From Leptospira brenneri (lineage in GTDB: Bacteria > Spirochaetota > Leptospiria > Leptospirales > Leptospiraceae), in NCBI RefSeq assembly GCF_002812125.1, contig NZ_NPDQ01000008.1, positions 134,425 through 198,424 of the forward strand: a stretch of 64,000 bases of DNA, written 5' to 3'. The notes below the pieces were generated by a model, which was not told the DNA's origin, did no database searches, and worked only from the letters and a program-made list of their open reading frames with translations. Positions 1 to 8,180 of the stretch are shown here, one piece after another (within the stretch, counting starts at the first letter, position 1; each line of letters begins with the position of its first letter). The translations under genes and the position numbers were made by a program.

Positions 1-1094
1 GTACCTTTGAGTCTAAGGAGGGCACGAGATTCTCTTGTGGTAACAAGAGTCACAGCTTTACCTGACTTTCCAGCACGGCCGGTACGACCAATTCTATGTG
101 TATAACTTTCGCTATCAAAAGGTAGGTGGTAGTTGATCACAAGAGACAAATCTTTTACATCAAGACCGCGAGCCGCAACGTCAGTTGCAACAAGGATCTT
201 CACTCGACCATCGTGTAAACTTTTTAGAACTTGTTCTCTTTGTTTTTGGTTTAGGTCACCGTGGAGAGCTTCCACAGGATATCCTTTGAATCCAAGAGTT
301 GCTTTTAAATCATCAGCTTCTTTTTTTGTTTTTGTGAAGATGATTGCCTTATATGGATTTTCATAATCCAAAATACGGACAACAGCGATTTCGCGTTCTA
401 CTTCATCAATTACGTAGTACACTTGTTCAATGTTTTTAGAAGATTTTTCTGTAGGAGCAATCTTTACATGAGCAGGATGCGTTTGGTACTTACTTGCCAA
501 CTTCTTGATCGGCTCCGGCATGGTTGCGGAGAAAAGTAAAGTTTGTCTTTTGGTTGGTAGTAGATTGAAGATGGATTCAATATCATCCATAAAACCCATA
601 TCGAGCATTTCATCTGCTTCATCCAAAATCACCATAGAAGGTTTGAAGTTTTTTAGTTCTTTTCCTTTGAGAAGGTCTAGAAGTCTTCCTGGTGTTGCAA
701 CGGCAACTTGGGCACCTTTGGCCACTTGTGTGATTTGTTTAGAATAGGAACTTCCACCGTAAATAGTGGTGGTTTTGATTCCTAAATGTTTTCCCAGTTT
801 ATACAATTCATCAGATACTTGTAACGCGAGTTCACGAGTGGGAGTGAGGACAAGTACTTGCATGCCATCATTCACATTGATTCGGTTCAAACAGGGGAGT
901 CCGTAAGCTGCAGTTTTTCCGGTACCGGTCTGCGCTTGTGCGATTAAATCTTTTCCTTCCAATACGAGCGGAATCGCTTGTTTTTGGATAGGGCTTGGGG
1001 ATTCGAAGCCTGCTTCAGTGATTCCTTGTAGTATTTCAGGACGTAATCCGAAGGATTGGAAGTCATTTCCAGCTTCGGTTTCATTCTTAGTCAT
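1..1094 (-). CDS. deaD: DEAD-box ATP-dependent RNA helicase (partial, 3' end outside window)
   Basis: This is an RNA helicase that uses ATP to unwind RNA duplexes, probably in ribosome assembly or mRNA turnover in the cytoplasm. I translated the minus strand directly; the frame stays open from the ATG at 1094 to the window edge, giving about 364 codons. The helicase core is seen in order: Q motif (SPIQKQAIP), motif I (AQTGTGKT), Ia (PTRELA), Ib (TPGR), II (DEAD), III (SAT), V (ATDVAARGLD) and VI (HRIGRTGRAG). The core is therefore complete; what is missing is the C-terminal extension that separates DeaD/CsdA, RhlE and SrmB types, so the symbol is provisional. It lies downstream of the hybrid kinase at 1154-2836 on the same strand, with a 59-bp gap. 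Confidence 0.95.
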   Translation of the reverse strand, partial: MTKNETEAGNDFQSFGLRPEILQGITEAGFESPSPIQKQAIPLVLEGKDLIAQAQTGTGKTAAYGLPCLNRINVNDGMQVLVLTPTRELALQVSDELYKLGKHLGIKTTTIYGGSSYSKQITQVAKGAQVAVATPGRLLDLLKGKELKNFKPSMVILDEADEMLDMGFMDDIESIFNLLPTKRQTLLFSATMPEPIKKLASKYQTHPAHVKIAPTEKSSKNIEQVYYVIDEVEREIAVVRILDYENPYKAIIFTKTKKEADDLKATLGFKGYPVEALHGDLNQKQREQVLKSLHDGRVKILVATDVAARGLDVKDLSLVINYHLPFDSESYTHRIGRTGRAGKSGKAVTLVTTRESRALLRLKG

Positions 1095-1153
1095 GGAAAT
1101 AGGATACAATAAAAAAATGGCCTAAAAAAGAAAGGGAAAAATATCAGAATGGC

Positions 1154-2836
1154 CTAGGGTCTCCTGTCCGCAATTTCCTTTAGGTGGAGGTAAAGATCCT
1201 CTTTTAGATAGGGTTTGGGCATAAAGTACTCAAATCCCGAGGCAAGGATATGGTTTTTTTCCTCGGGCATACAGAGCCCAGTGCAGGCAAAGAGAACGGG
1301 GCGGTCGGGTTTTCCCTCCAATCCTTTGGCAATTTCGGTTCCATGTTTCCCTGGCATCTCAATGTCGAGAAAGGCTATGTCAAAATTGGATTCGTTTAAA
1401 ATCTTTTCTGTATCAACTCCGTTACTTGATTCTACAATTTCAAAATGAAGGGGTTTTAAATAACTCTTCAAAACTTTTCGATTGAGTTCATTATCATCAG
1501 CAATCAGAACTCGTTGCGGTTTAGAAAATGTAGGAAATTTGGATTTATGTTTCCTTTCTTTTTCCAATTTTTCTGAACTTACTTCTTCTGATTTCCAAAG
1601 AATAGGGATCTTTACTTTGAATGTAGATCCTTGTCCTAAGGCTGATTCAACATTGACTTCTCCTTTCATTTCTTCTAACGAAAGTTTTACGATCGAAAGC
1701 CCAAGGCCAGAACCAGAAATAACACAACCTTCGGGAACAAATTCATTGTATTTTTGAAAGAGTCGGTCTTTCACTTCAGGGGAAATTCCTGGTCCCGTGT
1801 CTTTAATTTCTATATGTAAAATACCTTTGTCTTCTGTTGTATTTTCTAGATGAACAGAAAAGGTAACATTCCCTTTGTTTGTAAACTTCACAGCGTTTGC
1901 CGTTAGATTCCAAAATACTTTTTCTATTTTTCTTTTGTCGGAATAAACAAAGACATTTTGATTTACCTTGTTATGAAGAATAAAATCTATTTTTTTTCGT
2001 TTGGTTTCCGCCGTAAAAAAGGAATCTAAGATATGTAAACATTGATGGAGTTCGAACCATTCATTTTTTAATACGCTGCCATTCTCTTCCAATCTGGAAA
2101 TCTCGATGGTATCATTCACTAGATGTAAAATTACTTCTCCAGCATTTCTAACATGATCCACATAACTAAGAACAGATGGATGTAATTCTATTTCGCGAAT
2201 CATTTCAGACATCCCAAGAAGTGAGTTTAATGGATTTCGGATGTCGTGACTGATGGCCGCAATAAAGTCCCTTTTGGCCGCTGTGGCTTTTTCTGCAGAC
2301 CGTTTTTCGATGCCTAAACGTTCGTTTGCATTCCGCATTTGTAACAAACGAATGGTTTGTTTGCCAAGTAAATGGAGCATTTGCATTTGGTCGTTCGTTA
2401 ACTCTCTTGGTTTGTTATCGATGACGCAGAGTGTTCCTAATTTGATTTGGTCGTCCAAAGCCAAAGGGAAACCTGCATAAAAAATAACGTTAGGAGCTTC
2501 ATCAACCAATGGATTGTTTTTAAATCGAATGTCTTCTTTCGCATTGGGGACAACAAAAAGTCCCTCTCCCAAAATGGCATGGGCACAAAAGGCGAGGGAC
2601 CTTGGGGTTTCGCGGGCATTGAGGCCGTGGTGGGATTTGAACCATTGCCTGGATTCATCTACCAAACTGACAAGGGAGATGGGGACATTGCAGATCATAG
2701 ATGCCAGCTTTGTCACTTCATCGAACATTTCCTCTTCTGGAGTGTCGAGGATTTCCAGGCTTTTTAAAGCGGGAAGACGTGCTGTCTCATTTTTTGGTAA
2801 AGGTGCAATGAGCATACGAAATTTAGACGAAATCAT
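1154..2836 (-). CDS. GAF-domain hybrid histidine kinase / response regulator
   Basis: This 560-residue cytosolic signalling protein has no membrane segment. An N-terminal GAF domain (about residues 15-170) is followed by HisKA with the phospho-acceptor His in an ISHDIRNPLNS H-box, then HATPase_c with an N-box (ANAVKFTNKG), a DTGPGIS G1 box and a GSGLGLSI G2 box. A C-terminal receiver domain (about 440-560) has the acidic pair in IADDNE and the phospho-acceptor Asp in FLDIEMPG. Kinase and receiver in one chain suggest a phosphorelay feeding an unknown Hpt or output protein; none is adjacent. It is divergent from the MsrB gene, with a 49-bp shared upstream region. The ligand of the GAF domain cannot be told from sequence. 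Confidence 0.93.
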   Translation of the reverse strand: MISSKFRMLIAPLPKNETARLPALKSLEILDTPEEEMFDEVTKLASMICNVPISLVSLVDESRQWFKSHHGLNARETPRSLAFCAHAILGEGLFVVPNAKEDIRFKNNPLVDEAPNVIFYAGFPLALDDQIKLGTLCVIDNKPRELTNDQMQMLHLLGKQTIRLLQMRNANERLGIEKRSAEKATAAKRDFIAAISHDIRNPLNSLLGMSEMIREIELHPSVLSYVDHVRNAGEVILHLVNDTIEISRLEENGSVLKNEWFELHQCLHILDSFFTAETKRKKIDFILHNKVNQNVFVYSDKRKIEKVFWNLTANAVKFTNKGNVTFSVHLENTTEDKGILHIEIKDTGPGISPEVKDRLFQKYNEFVPEGCVISGSGLGLSIVKLSLEEMKGEVNVESALGQGSTFKVKIPILWKSEEVSSEKLEKERKHKSKFPTFSKPQRVLIADDNELNRKVLKSYLKPLHFEIVESSNGVDTEKILNESNFDIAFLDIEMPGKHGTEIAKGLEGKPDRPVLFACTGLCMPEEKNHILASGFEYFMPKPYLKEDLYLHLKEIADRRP

Positions 2837-2885
2837 TTTCCTCTAAAGGAAAGTAAAATTTCTATTTTTCCTCAGTCTAAAACCT

Positions 2886-3416
2886 ATGAACCGTTCTCTT
2901 AAAGTGCTATTCGCTTCTATCCATTTGGTGTTCGGATTATTCCTGATTACCTCTTGTATGGAGACTGCCTCTCCTACGCCAAAAAAACCAGAGAATCCAG
3001 AACTTAAGAAAAAACTCACAGACTTACAATATAGAGTCACTCAAGAAGAGGAAACAGAACCGCCTTTTCGAAATGAATATTGGGACAACCATAGAGAGGG
3101 GATTTATGTGGACATTGTCTCGAAAGAGCCTTTGTTCAGTTCCAAAGATAAGTTTGAGTCAGGGACAGGTTGGCCTAGTTTTACAAAACCACTGGTAACA
3201 GAAAACGTAATCGAGATTACGGACAATTCCTATGGGATGGTTCGGACAGAGGTTCGTTCTAAAAAAGCAAACTCGCATTTGGGGCATGTTTTTGATGATG
3301 GGCCAATGCCAACTAACAAGAGATACTGTATGAATTCTGCTTCTATGGAGTTTATACCAAAAGCAGATTTAAAAAAGAGAGGTTACGAATCTTTTCTTTC
3401 TGAATTTGCAGAATGA
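2886..3416 (+). CDS. msrB: Lipoprotein-type peptide-methionine (R)-S-oxide reductase
   Basis: MsrB reduces the R epimer of methionine sulfoxide in proteins. The 176-aa product has a signal peptide ending in a spirochaete-like lipobox (LITSC, Cys24), so it should be a lipoprotein working outside the cytoplasm. The MsrB fold is clear: [33 protein letters not shown] and the catalytic Cys148 in [11 protein letters not shown]. Both zinc CxxC pairs of zinc-type MsrBs are absent (DIVS and SKKAN stand in their places). Cys148 is the only Cys apart from the lipobox, so a resolving Cys is also lacking and reduction must come directly from a partner. The gene is monocistronic, divergent from the kinase at 1154-2836. 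The family assignment is firm; the location is inferred from the lipobox. Confidence 0.93.
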   Translation: MNRSLKVLFASIHLVFGLFLITSCMETASPTPKKPENPELKKKLTDLQYRVTQEEETEPPFRNEYWDNHREGIYVDIVSKEPLFSSKDKFESGTGWPSFTKPLVTENVIEITDNSYGMVRTEVRSKKANSHLGHVFDDGPMPTNKRYCMNSASMEFIPKADLKKRGYESFLSEFAE

Positions 3417-3433
3417 ATATAAAATACAAACCA

Positions 3434-3450
3434 TCCATTCACTGAATGGA
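3434..3450 (+). terminator. Short hairpin after msrB
   Basis: Inverted repeat TCCATTC-act-GAATGGA, 18 bp after the msrB stop. The A/T-rich stretch AAAAATTTT follows. The 7-bp stem is convincing, but the missing clean U-tract makes terminator function only plausible. A second perfect inverted repeat (CTTAAAAA/TTTTTAAG, about 3489-3505) lies where the convergent gene ends. Confidence 0.35.
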
Positions 3451-3500
3451 AAAATTTTACTGGAAAAGTTGGAACCTCTGTAAAGAACCTTAAAAATTTT

Positions 3501-4286
3501 TTAAGCCCAAAGGTTCATCATAAACTCTTCATCATTACGGAGAGAAATGAGTTTGTATTTGGTCTCGTGAATGTCTTCTCTAGAAACTTCTCGTTTCCAA
3601 CGGACATCTGTTTTCAGTTTACGAACTCGAGTTTGTAATTCCACTAGCTCCCAAACAGAATCTTCCATTTCCTTTCTGTAAAGATTGGTAAAAAGTGGAG
3701 CCACTTGGTCAGGGGTGTCCATTTTTAAAAGTTCTACATGAGTTAGGTCGTGAATATTTTGCAAAGCCCAAATATGTAAAGTGAGAGTGGTGATCCTCTC
3801 TAGTTGAGAGATTTCATCTTTAATATTTCTAGTGACTTGTTGTTTGAAAAAACGAATGCGTTTTTCTAAATACGCGATGAGATCAGACTTTGGAATTTCT
3901 CTTTGTTTCCATTTTTCCCAATCGGTTTTTAAATCTTCAAAAAGTCCTTCTCCATAAAATACGGATGAGGCTTCCATAAGTTGGATGCTACCTGGTTCCG
4001 AAATTTTTAATCTATGTCTAAGGGAATCCGCATCCCCGGCAATCATATTCACCGGAGCCACATCCTCTAGCTTTTGTAAGGCGCGAGAAATGGAATCGAT
4101 GAATTGAGATTTCATTTGGTCAGTGGAGTGCGCTACCAAATAAAAATTAAGATCGGACTCTTCATGGAAATCTCCTCTTTCACGGGATCCATAAAAAAGA
4201 ATTTGGTAGGGTTTCGTTGACGGGATGATTTCTAATTCATCCAAAACTTGTGCATATAGGTTAGGGTTTAGTGCTTCAAATTCCAT
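3501..4286 (-). CDS. Nucleotidyltransferase-like protein with altered catalytic motif
   Basis: The 261-aa protein begins with a pol-beta-like (MNT/KNTase) nucleotidyltransferase fold: FYGSRERGDF at residues 31-40 gives the GS...D pattern. The metal-binding pair that should read D-x-D is D45-L46-N47, so the second catalytic Asp is replaced by Asn. The rest (about 110-261) is predicted helical and charged, including a helix that may resemble the HEPN-like partner of minimal nucleotidyltransferases; that comparison is only an impression. Its ATG lies 3 nt after the stop of the upstream 68-aa gene, so the two are co-transcribed. Activity as a transferase is doubtful; a regulatory or degenerate role is possible. 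Confidence 0.7.
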   Translation of the reverse strand: MEFEALNPNLYAQVLDELEIIPSTKPYQILFYGSRERGDFHEESDLNFYLVAHSTDQMKSQFIDSISRALQKLEDVAPVNMIAGDADSLRHRLKISEPGSIQLMEASSVFYGEGLFEDLKTDWEKWKQREIPKSDLIAYLEKRIRFFKQQVTRNIKDEISQLERITTLTLHIWALQNIHDLTHVELLKMDTPDQVAPLFTNLYRKEMEDSVWELVELQTRVRKLKTDVRWKREVSREDIHETKYKLISLRNDEEFMMNLWA

Positions 4287-4289
4287 GGT

Positions 4290-4496
4290 TCATTCAAAGT
4301 ATAATTTCATTCGGGATAGATTTTCTAAAATAGCTTTGAAGGCACGATCACGTTCTTCATTGCCTGGGAAAGGGAGGGACTTTACATTATTGAGATCTTG
4401 GTAAATGATTTCAATGGAAGGTTGGTTGGGATTTTTTTTGATGGAGGCAATGTAATCCAAATTGATAACTTCCGATTCACCTAATTTCAACCACAT
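4290..4496 (-). CDS. Small conserved protein of unknown function (68 aa)
   Basis: I do not recognise this family. The frame is open from an upstream TTG, but the start at 4496 (ATG, protein MWLKLGESEV) is preferred because AGGAG sits 6 nt upstream of it, inside the longer frame. The product is acidic-to-neutral, without membrane segment or cysteine, and of the size of a small beta-rich domain. Its stop is 3 nt from the ATG of the nucleotidyltransferase-like gene, so it is the promoter-proximal partner in a two-gene unit and may be its binding partner. That last point is inference from spacing only. Confidence 0.65.
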   Translation of the reverse strand: MWLKLGESEVINLDYIASIKKNPNQPSIEIIYQDLNNVKSLPFPGNEERDRAFKAILENLSRMKLYFE

Positions 4497-4583
4497 AGAA
4501 TTTCTCCTCAAAGCCTAACTGCCTCTATCAATTTGCCTAATCTTTTTTTCTAAAAAATCAGGCTTTGCGGAAAATCCCGGTAC

Positions 4584-5144
4584 CTAGTAAAGATCTAGGG
4601 ACTGGAGCACCATCTGGTGGAGGGCATTCGCCAATTCTTTGGAACTGGTGGAGTTTGGTACAATGGTCTCAAAAACGAGTAAAAACCCATTGTGGATCCC
4701 TTCCCAACGAGCATAGAGCTGGGAATCTGGATGGGTAAAGACAAGAACACTGCATTTTTTCGATCCCCAAACGAAGTAGGATACGTCTGGATTTTGGACT
4801 TCATTTTTGTAATAATAGGGGAACTGGGATTGGTTTTCCCGGTCTGTGGAGGAGAGTCGTAACCATTGGATTTTCCCCGTTGGTTCCAGGCGGATTTCAT
4901 AACTATTCCCTGTTCCAAAAATAGAACTCGATTTTAGGAGGTCAAAGTTTTCTTTCGCCACCCAAACTGCATGGTAAGTAAGGCGTAGTTCTTTTGTTAG
5001 GTTGGATTTTTTGGGATCCGGTGTTTGTACCAAAAGAGGAGTTTTCTCTTTTGTTTCTAATCTACTTTCTTTTCCCGATTGGCAAGTGATACTTCCCATT
5101 AGGAAAAGAATCAAAAGGATATTAATGACCGACTTCATATTCAT
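4584..5144 (-). CDS. Putative lipoprotein of unknown function
   Basis: A 186-aa protein with a hydrophobic N-terminus and a lipobox-like end (MGSITC, Cys21), followed by a charged, Lys/Glu-rich linker. The remainder is soluble, with one more Cys, and matches no family I know. The start overlaps the 3' end of the upstream epmB-like gene by 23 bp, so it is translationally coupled to that gene. An internal Met at residue 3 is an equally good start. Export as a lipoprotein is likely; function unknown. Confidence 0.7.
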   Translation of the reverse strand: MNMKSVINILLILFLMGSITCQSGKESRLETKEKTPLLVQTPDPKKSNLTKELRLTYHAVWVAKENFDLLKSSSIFGTGNSYEIRLEPTGKIQWLRLSSTDRENQSQFPYYYKNEVQNPDVSYFVWGSKKCSVLVFTHPDSQLYARWEGIHNGFLLVFETIVPNSTSSKELANALHQMVLQSLDLY

Positions 5145-6186
5145 CTCCTAAATAATTTTGGAAAAGGTATCCGTTTTCTGTTTTCTTTTGTAAATAGTCA
5201 GGTGAAAGAAGCACTTTCCCTCCACCACCCGTTAGGTCCTTTACATAATTCGGGATTGTGATTCCCGAATGATAACCTCTGAGTTTGCGATAGATTTCAA
5301 TCCCTCGTTCCATCGGCACAACAAAATCAGAACTTCCAAACACCTCGTCACATTGGTGGAGGTAATAAGGTTTGATCCCAATCGATATCAGTTTGTAGTT
5401 CAGCTCTGATAAAATTTTTGCATCATCATTGATCCCGGAAAGTAAAACGGACTGGTTAAAAATAGAGATATGCCCTGTTTTGATCATTCGCATAACATAC
5501 ATTTTAGTCTCTTCTGAAATTTCATTCGGATGGTTGAAATGAGTGACCATATACAAAGGGAAATGTTTGGCAAAAACTTCATTTAAAGATTCTGTGAGTC
5601 GCATAGGCATGGTCACGGGGTGACGTGTATGAATCCGCACCTGGTTGAGATGGGGGATGGATTTTAATTCCCCTAAAAGATAATCTAAAGAAGAATCAGA
5701 AAGTGTGAGTGGGTCCCCCCCAGACAAAATAATTTCTCGAAGTTCTGTATGGGAGCGGAAGTATTCCAGAGCCTTTTCCCATTCGTTACGGTTGGGTGTT
5801 TCTTCCGGGTCTGATACCTTTCTTTTTCTCGTACAAAACCGGCAGTACACGGCACATACATGAGAAATATACCAAATCGCGCGGTCAGGGTAACGGTGGG
5901 TCACTCCTTTCACTGGCATATACCGTTCTTCGGCAAGAGGGTCTTCTACTTCATTCGGAGTTTTTTTCAGCTCTCCGGATCTGGGGATGATTTGTTTTCG
6001 GATCGGACAGTTTGGATTGTCTTTGTCGATCCGTTCCAAATAATAGGGAGTGACGGCAAAACTAAATTCTTCCAATGCAGGTGCAAAACTTACCCTCTCT
6101 TCTTCCGTAAGAATCAGTTTTTCTACCAAATCCTCGTAAGTAGTGATTCGGTTTTGTAATTGCCATTTCCAATCCGACCAGGTCAT
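5122..6186 (-). CDS. epmB: EF-P beta-lysylation radical SAM protein (KamA-like)
   Basis: This is a lysine 2,3-aminomutase-family radical SAM enzyme. The 354-aa sequence carries the cluster motif CxxxCxxC (C111, C115, C118 in CAVYCRFC) and a PLP-type lysine in a glycine run near the C-terminus (TGGGGKV, about K324). At 354 aa it has the short EpmB length rather than the roughly 400+ of clostridial lysine aminomutase. EpmB converts alpha-lysine to (R)-beta-lysine for attachment to elongation factor P, and this gene sits back to back with efp (start 6255), the arrangement found in enterobacteria. That context decides for EpmB over a catabolic KamA. The partner ligase EpmA is not in this window. 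Confidence 0.88.
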   Translation of the reverse strand: MTWSDWKWQLQNRITTYEDLVEKLILTEEERVSFAPALEEFSFAVTPYYLERIDKDNPNCPIRKQIIPRSGELKKTPNEVEDPLAEERYMPVKGVTHRYPDRAIWYISHVCAVYCRFCTRKRKVSDPEETPNRNEWEKALEYFRSHTELREIILSGGDPLTLSDSSLDYLLGELKSIPHLNQVRIHTRHPVTMPMRLTESLNEVFAKHFPLYMVTHFNHPNEISEETKMYVMRMIKTGHISIFNQSVLLSGINDDAKILSELNYKLISIGIKPYYLHQCDEVFGSSDFVVPMERGIEIYRKLRGYHSGITIPNYVKDLTGGGGKVLLSPDYLQKKTENGYLFQNYLGDEYEVGH

Positions 6187-6254
6187 CGCTTATGACCATA
6201 CTTCGGTTGACACATGGCCAAGTCCCTCGGATTTTGTTAACGAGTAACGAAATT

Positions 6255-6821
6255 ATGAACTTAGGCATTACAGAAGTAAAAAAAGGAATGATCCTCAAGA
6301 TCGACAATGAGCTTTATTCCGTCGTCAAAACAGAGTTTGTGAACCCAGGAAAGGGTTCTGCTTTCATCCGTACCAAACTTAAAAACATTGTCCGCGATTC
6401 TTCCATTGAAAGAACCTTTAAAGCTGCCGAAAAATTGGAAGGTGTGGATTTGGAACGCCGTAAAATGCAGTACTGCTACGCAGACGGTGACCAAATCATT
6501 TTTATGGATGTCAACGATTACGAACAAATCCCTGTTTCCAAAGATTATGTGGAAGACATCCTTCCTTTTATGAAAGAAGAAACTCCGGTGGAAGTTGCGT
6601 TTTACAATGACAAACCAATTGGGGTAACACCTCCTAACTTTGCTATTTTGGAAGTGACTTATGCAGAGGATGGTCTCAAAGGAGATACAACCGGTCTTGC
6701 TCTCAAACGTGTGACGGTAGAAACTGGTGGAGAAGTCCAAGTGCCTATCTTTATCAAACAAGGGGACACTGTAAAAATTGACCTTCGGGATTTATCTTAC
6801 GTGGAGCGGGTGAATAAATAG
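6255..6821 (+). CDS. efp: Elongation factor P
   Basis: EF-P binds the ribosome between P and E sites and relieves stalling at consecutive prolines. The start at ATG 6255 gives 188 aa, exactly the usual length, and begins MNLGITEVKKG as in known EF-Ps; the frame is open 21 codons further upstream but that extension matches nothing. Domain I has the modification loop NPGKGSAF with Lys33 as the modified residue. The three-barrel length and the C-terminal GDTVKIDLRDLSYVERV region are intact. The divergent epmB-like gene fits beta-lysylation of Lys33. The mtnB frame starts 3 nt after the stop, so the downstream genes may be co-transcribed. No strong ribosome binding site is seen at 6255. Confidence 0.97.
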   Translation: MNLGITEVKKGMILKIDNELYSVVKTEFVNPGKGSAFIRTKLKNIVRDSSIERTFKAAEKLEGVDLERRKMQYCYADGDQIIFMDVNDYEQIPVSKDYVEDILPFMKEETPVEVAFYNDKPIGVTPPNFAILEVTYAEDGLKGDTTGLALKRVTVETGGEVQVPIFIKQGDTVKIDLRDLSYVERVNK

Positions 6822-6823
6822 AT

Positions 6824-7444
6824 TTGGATTCTCACCCTTCCTTAAAGGAACTGACAAAACTTTCCCATACCTATTATGAAAGGCAGTGGATGTATGCCAC
6901 TGCTGGGAATCTCTCTGCACGAGAGGGGGAAGTGTTTTGGATCACTGCTTCTGGAAAACATAAGGGTGAACTTACTGATCAGGATTTTGTATCTGTATCA
7001 GTCAAAGACGGATCACTTGTTTCTGCGGGTGAGGGTCTCAAACCTTCAGCGGAAACTAGCATCCATCAGGTGGTCTATTCACAGATCCCAGATGCTGGTG
7101 CTGCCCTTCATGTCCATACTTTGGATTCCAATCTTTTAGATTTTGGAGTAGGAAAGGAAGAGGGTTTTCGAGATATTACTTTGCCTCCGATTGAAATCAT
7201 CAAGGCTTTTGGGATCTGGGATGAAAAACCCAATCTCAAGTTTCCTGTTTTTTATAACCACACTCATGTTCCCACCATTGCTTCGGAAATCAAACGTTAC
7301 ATTGAAACCAAAGGGAAACCACAAGTTCCTTTTCTACTGATTGAAGGCCATGGCCCGACAGTTTGGGGAAAATCTGTAGCAGAAGCGAACAAACATTTAG
7401 AAGCAGTTCATTTCCTTTTGCAAGTGATGGCAAGACGGATATGA
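6824..7444 (+). CDS. mtnB: Probable methylthioribulose-1-phosphate dehydratase (class II aldolase family)
   Basis: A 206-aa class II aldolase/adducin fold protein. Seen motifs are ATAGNLSAR and ITASGKHKGEL at the N-terminus, a zinc-type HVH pair in ALHVHTLDS, and a C-terminal EGHGPTVWGKS with ANKHLEA, which resembles the corresponding MtnB segment more than fuculose-phosphate aldolase. MtnB dehydrates 5-methylthioribulose-1-phosphate in methionine salvage, and the methionine-cycle genes lie 14 kb away in this window. The start is a TTG 3 nt after efp; the gene overlaps the next by ATGA. The possible alternative is another class II aldolase, since no other mtn genes are here. Confidence 0.72.
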   Translation: MDSHPSLKELTKLSHTYYERQWMYATAGNLSAREGEVFWITASGKHKGELTDQDFVSVSVKDGSLVSAGEGLKPSAETSIHQVVYSQIPDAGAALHVHTLDSNLLDFGVGKEEGFRDITLPPIEIIKAFGIWDEKPNLKFPVFYNHTHVPTIASEIKRYIETKGKPQVPFLLIEGHGPTVWGKSVAEANKHLEAVHFLLQVMARRI

Positions 7445-8175
7445 AAGAAGGTGCCCATGTGTATATTTTTGGAATTGGTTCCGGAATTGGACAAGGGCTT
7501 CACAAGCGGTTTTTAAAGGACAGCTCTGTTTCTCTTTTTGGATTTTCCAGAAAGGGAAATTCGGATCTTTCGCATTTCTCACAAAGTCAATCAGGAACAT
7601 TTTCTTGGGATGCCAAAAATCCAAAAGACTTAGAAATGTTTCAATCCTCACTTGCCTCCAAATATCGATCTCAAATAAACGTGACATCATCCACATTCCA
7701 GACTACCGACCTTATGGTTTACTTTGCTCTCGGTGATGGTGTGTTTGGACCCATTGACCAACTGGAAGTGGTAGATCTCGCATCTCATTTCCAACTGAAT
7801 GTCCATTCTCTCATTCTACTTTCGAAGGCCTTCTCTCCGCTTCTTTCTTCCTTTCGTAGTTCCACCTTTGTGTTTTTAGGTTCCACTGCGGGAAAACAAG
7901 GATTTCCAGAATCGGTAGCTTACTGTGCTTCTAAACATGCTGTTTTGGGAATAACCAGAGCACTCCGAGAAGAATGGAAACCTTGGGGAACTAAGGTGAT
8001 TCATGTCAGTCTTGGAGCCGTCGCCACGGAAATTTGGGATACAAGACCGCAGTTTGACAAGAATGATATGATTTCCATCTCAGACATTTCTGAGTATTTA
8101 TGGAGCATTTCCCACTTGCCTAAATCTGTATTTGTGGATGACTTATCCATTACCCCAAGAAAAGGAATTTTATAG
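7441..8175 (+). CDS. Short-chain dehydrogenase/reductase, first of a pair
   Basis: The 244-aa product has an SDR cofactor motif GIGSGIG (residues 11-17), an alpha/beta Rossmann pattern and the catalytic YxxxK in AYCASKHAVLG (Tyr161, Lys165), with the preceding Ser in FLGSTAGKQG. The ATG overlaps the mtnB stop as ATGA, so it is translationally coupled; a longer open frame reading back into mtnB is rejected. The residue after the second beta-strand region is not a clear NADP signature. The substrate is unknown. Tandem location with another SDR and mtnB suggests a small-sugar or polyol reaction, but that is inference. Confidence 0.85.
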   Translation: MKEGAHVYIFGIGSGIGQGLHKRFLKDSSVSLFGFSRKGNSDLSHFSQSQSGTFSWDAKNPKDLEMFQSSLASKYRSQINVTSSTFQTTDLMVYFALGDGVFGPIDQLEVVDLASHFQLNVHSLILLSKAFSPLLSSFRSSTFVFLGSTAGKQGFPESVAYCASKHAVLGITRALREEWKPWGTKVIHVSLGAVATEIWDTRPQFDKNDMISISDISEYLWSISHLPKSVFVDDLSITPRKGIL

Positions 8176-8180
8176 TTCCC

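Noticed and set aside
6261..6761. 166-codon minus-strand frame
   Set aside because: Antisense to efp; no homology features and Phe/His-rich composition typical of shadows.
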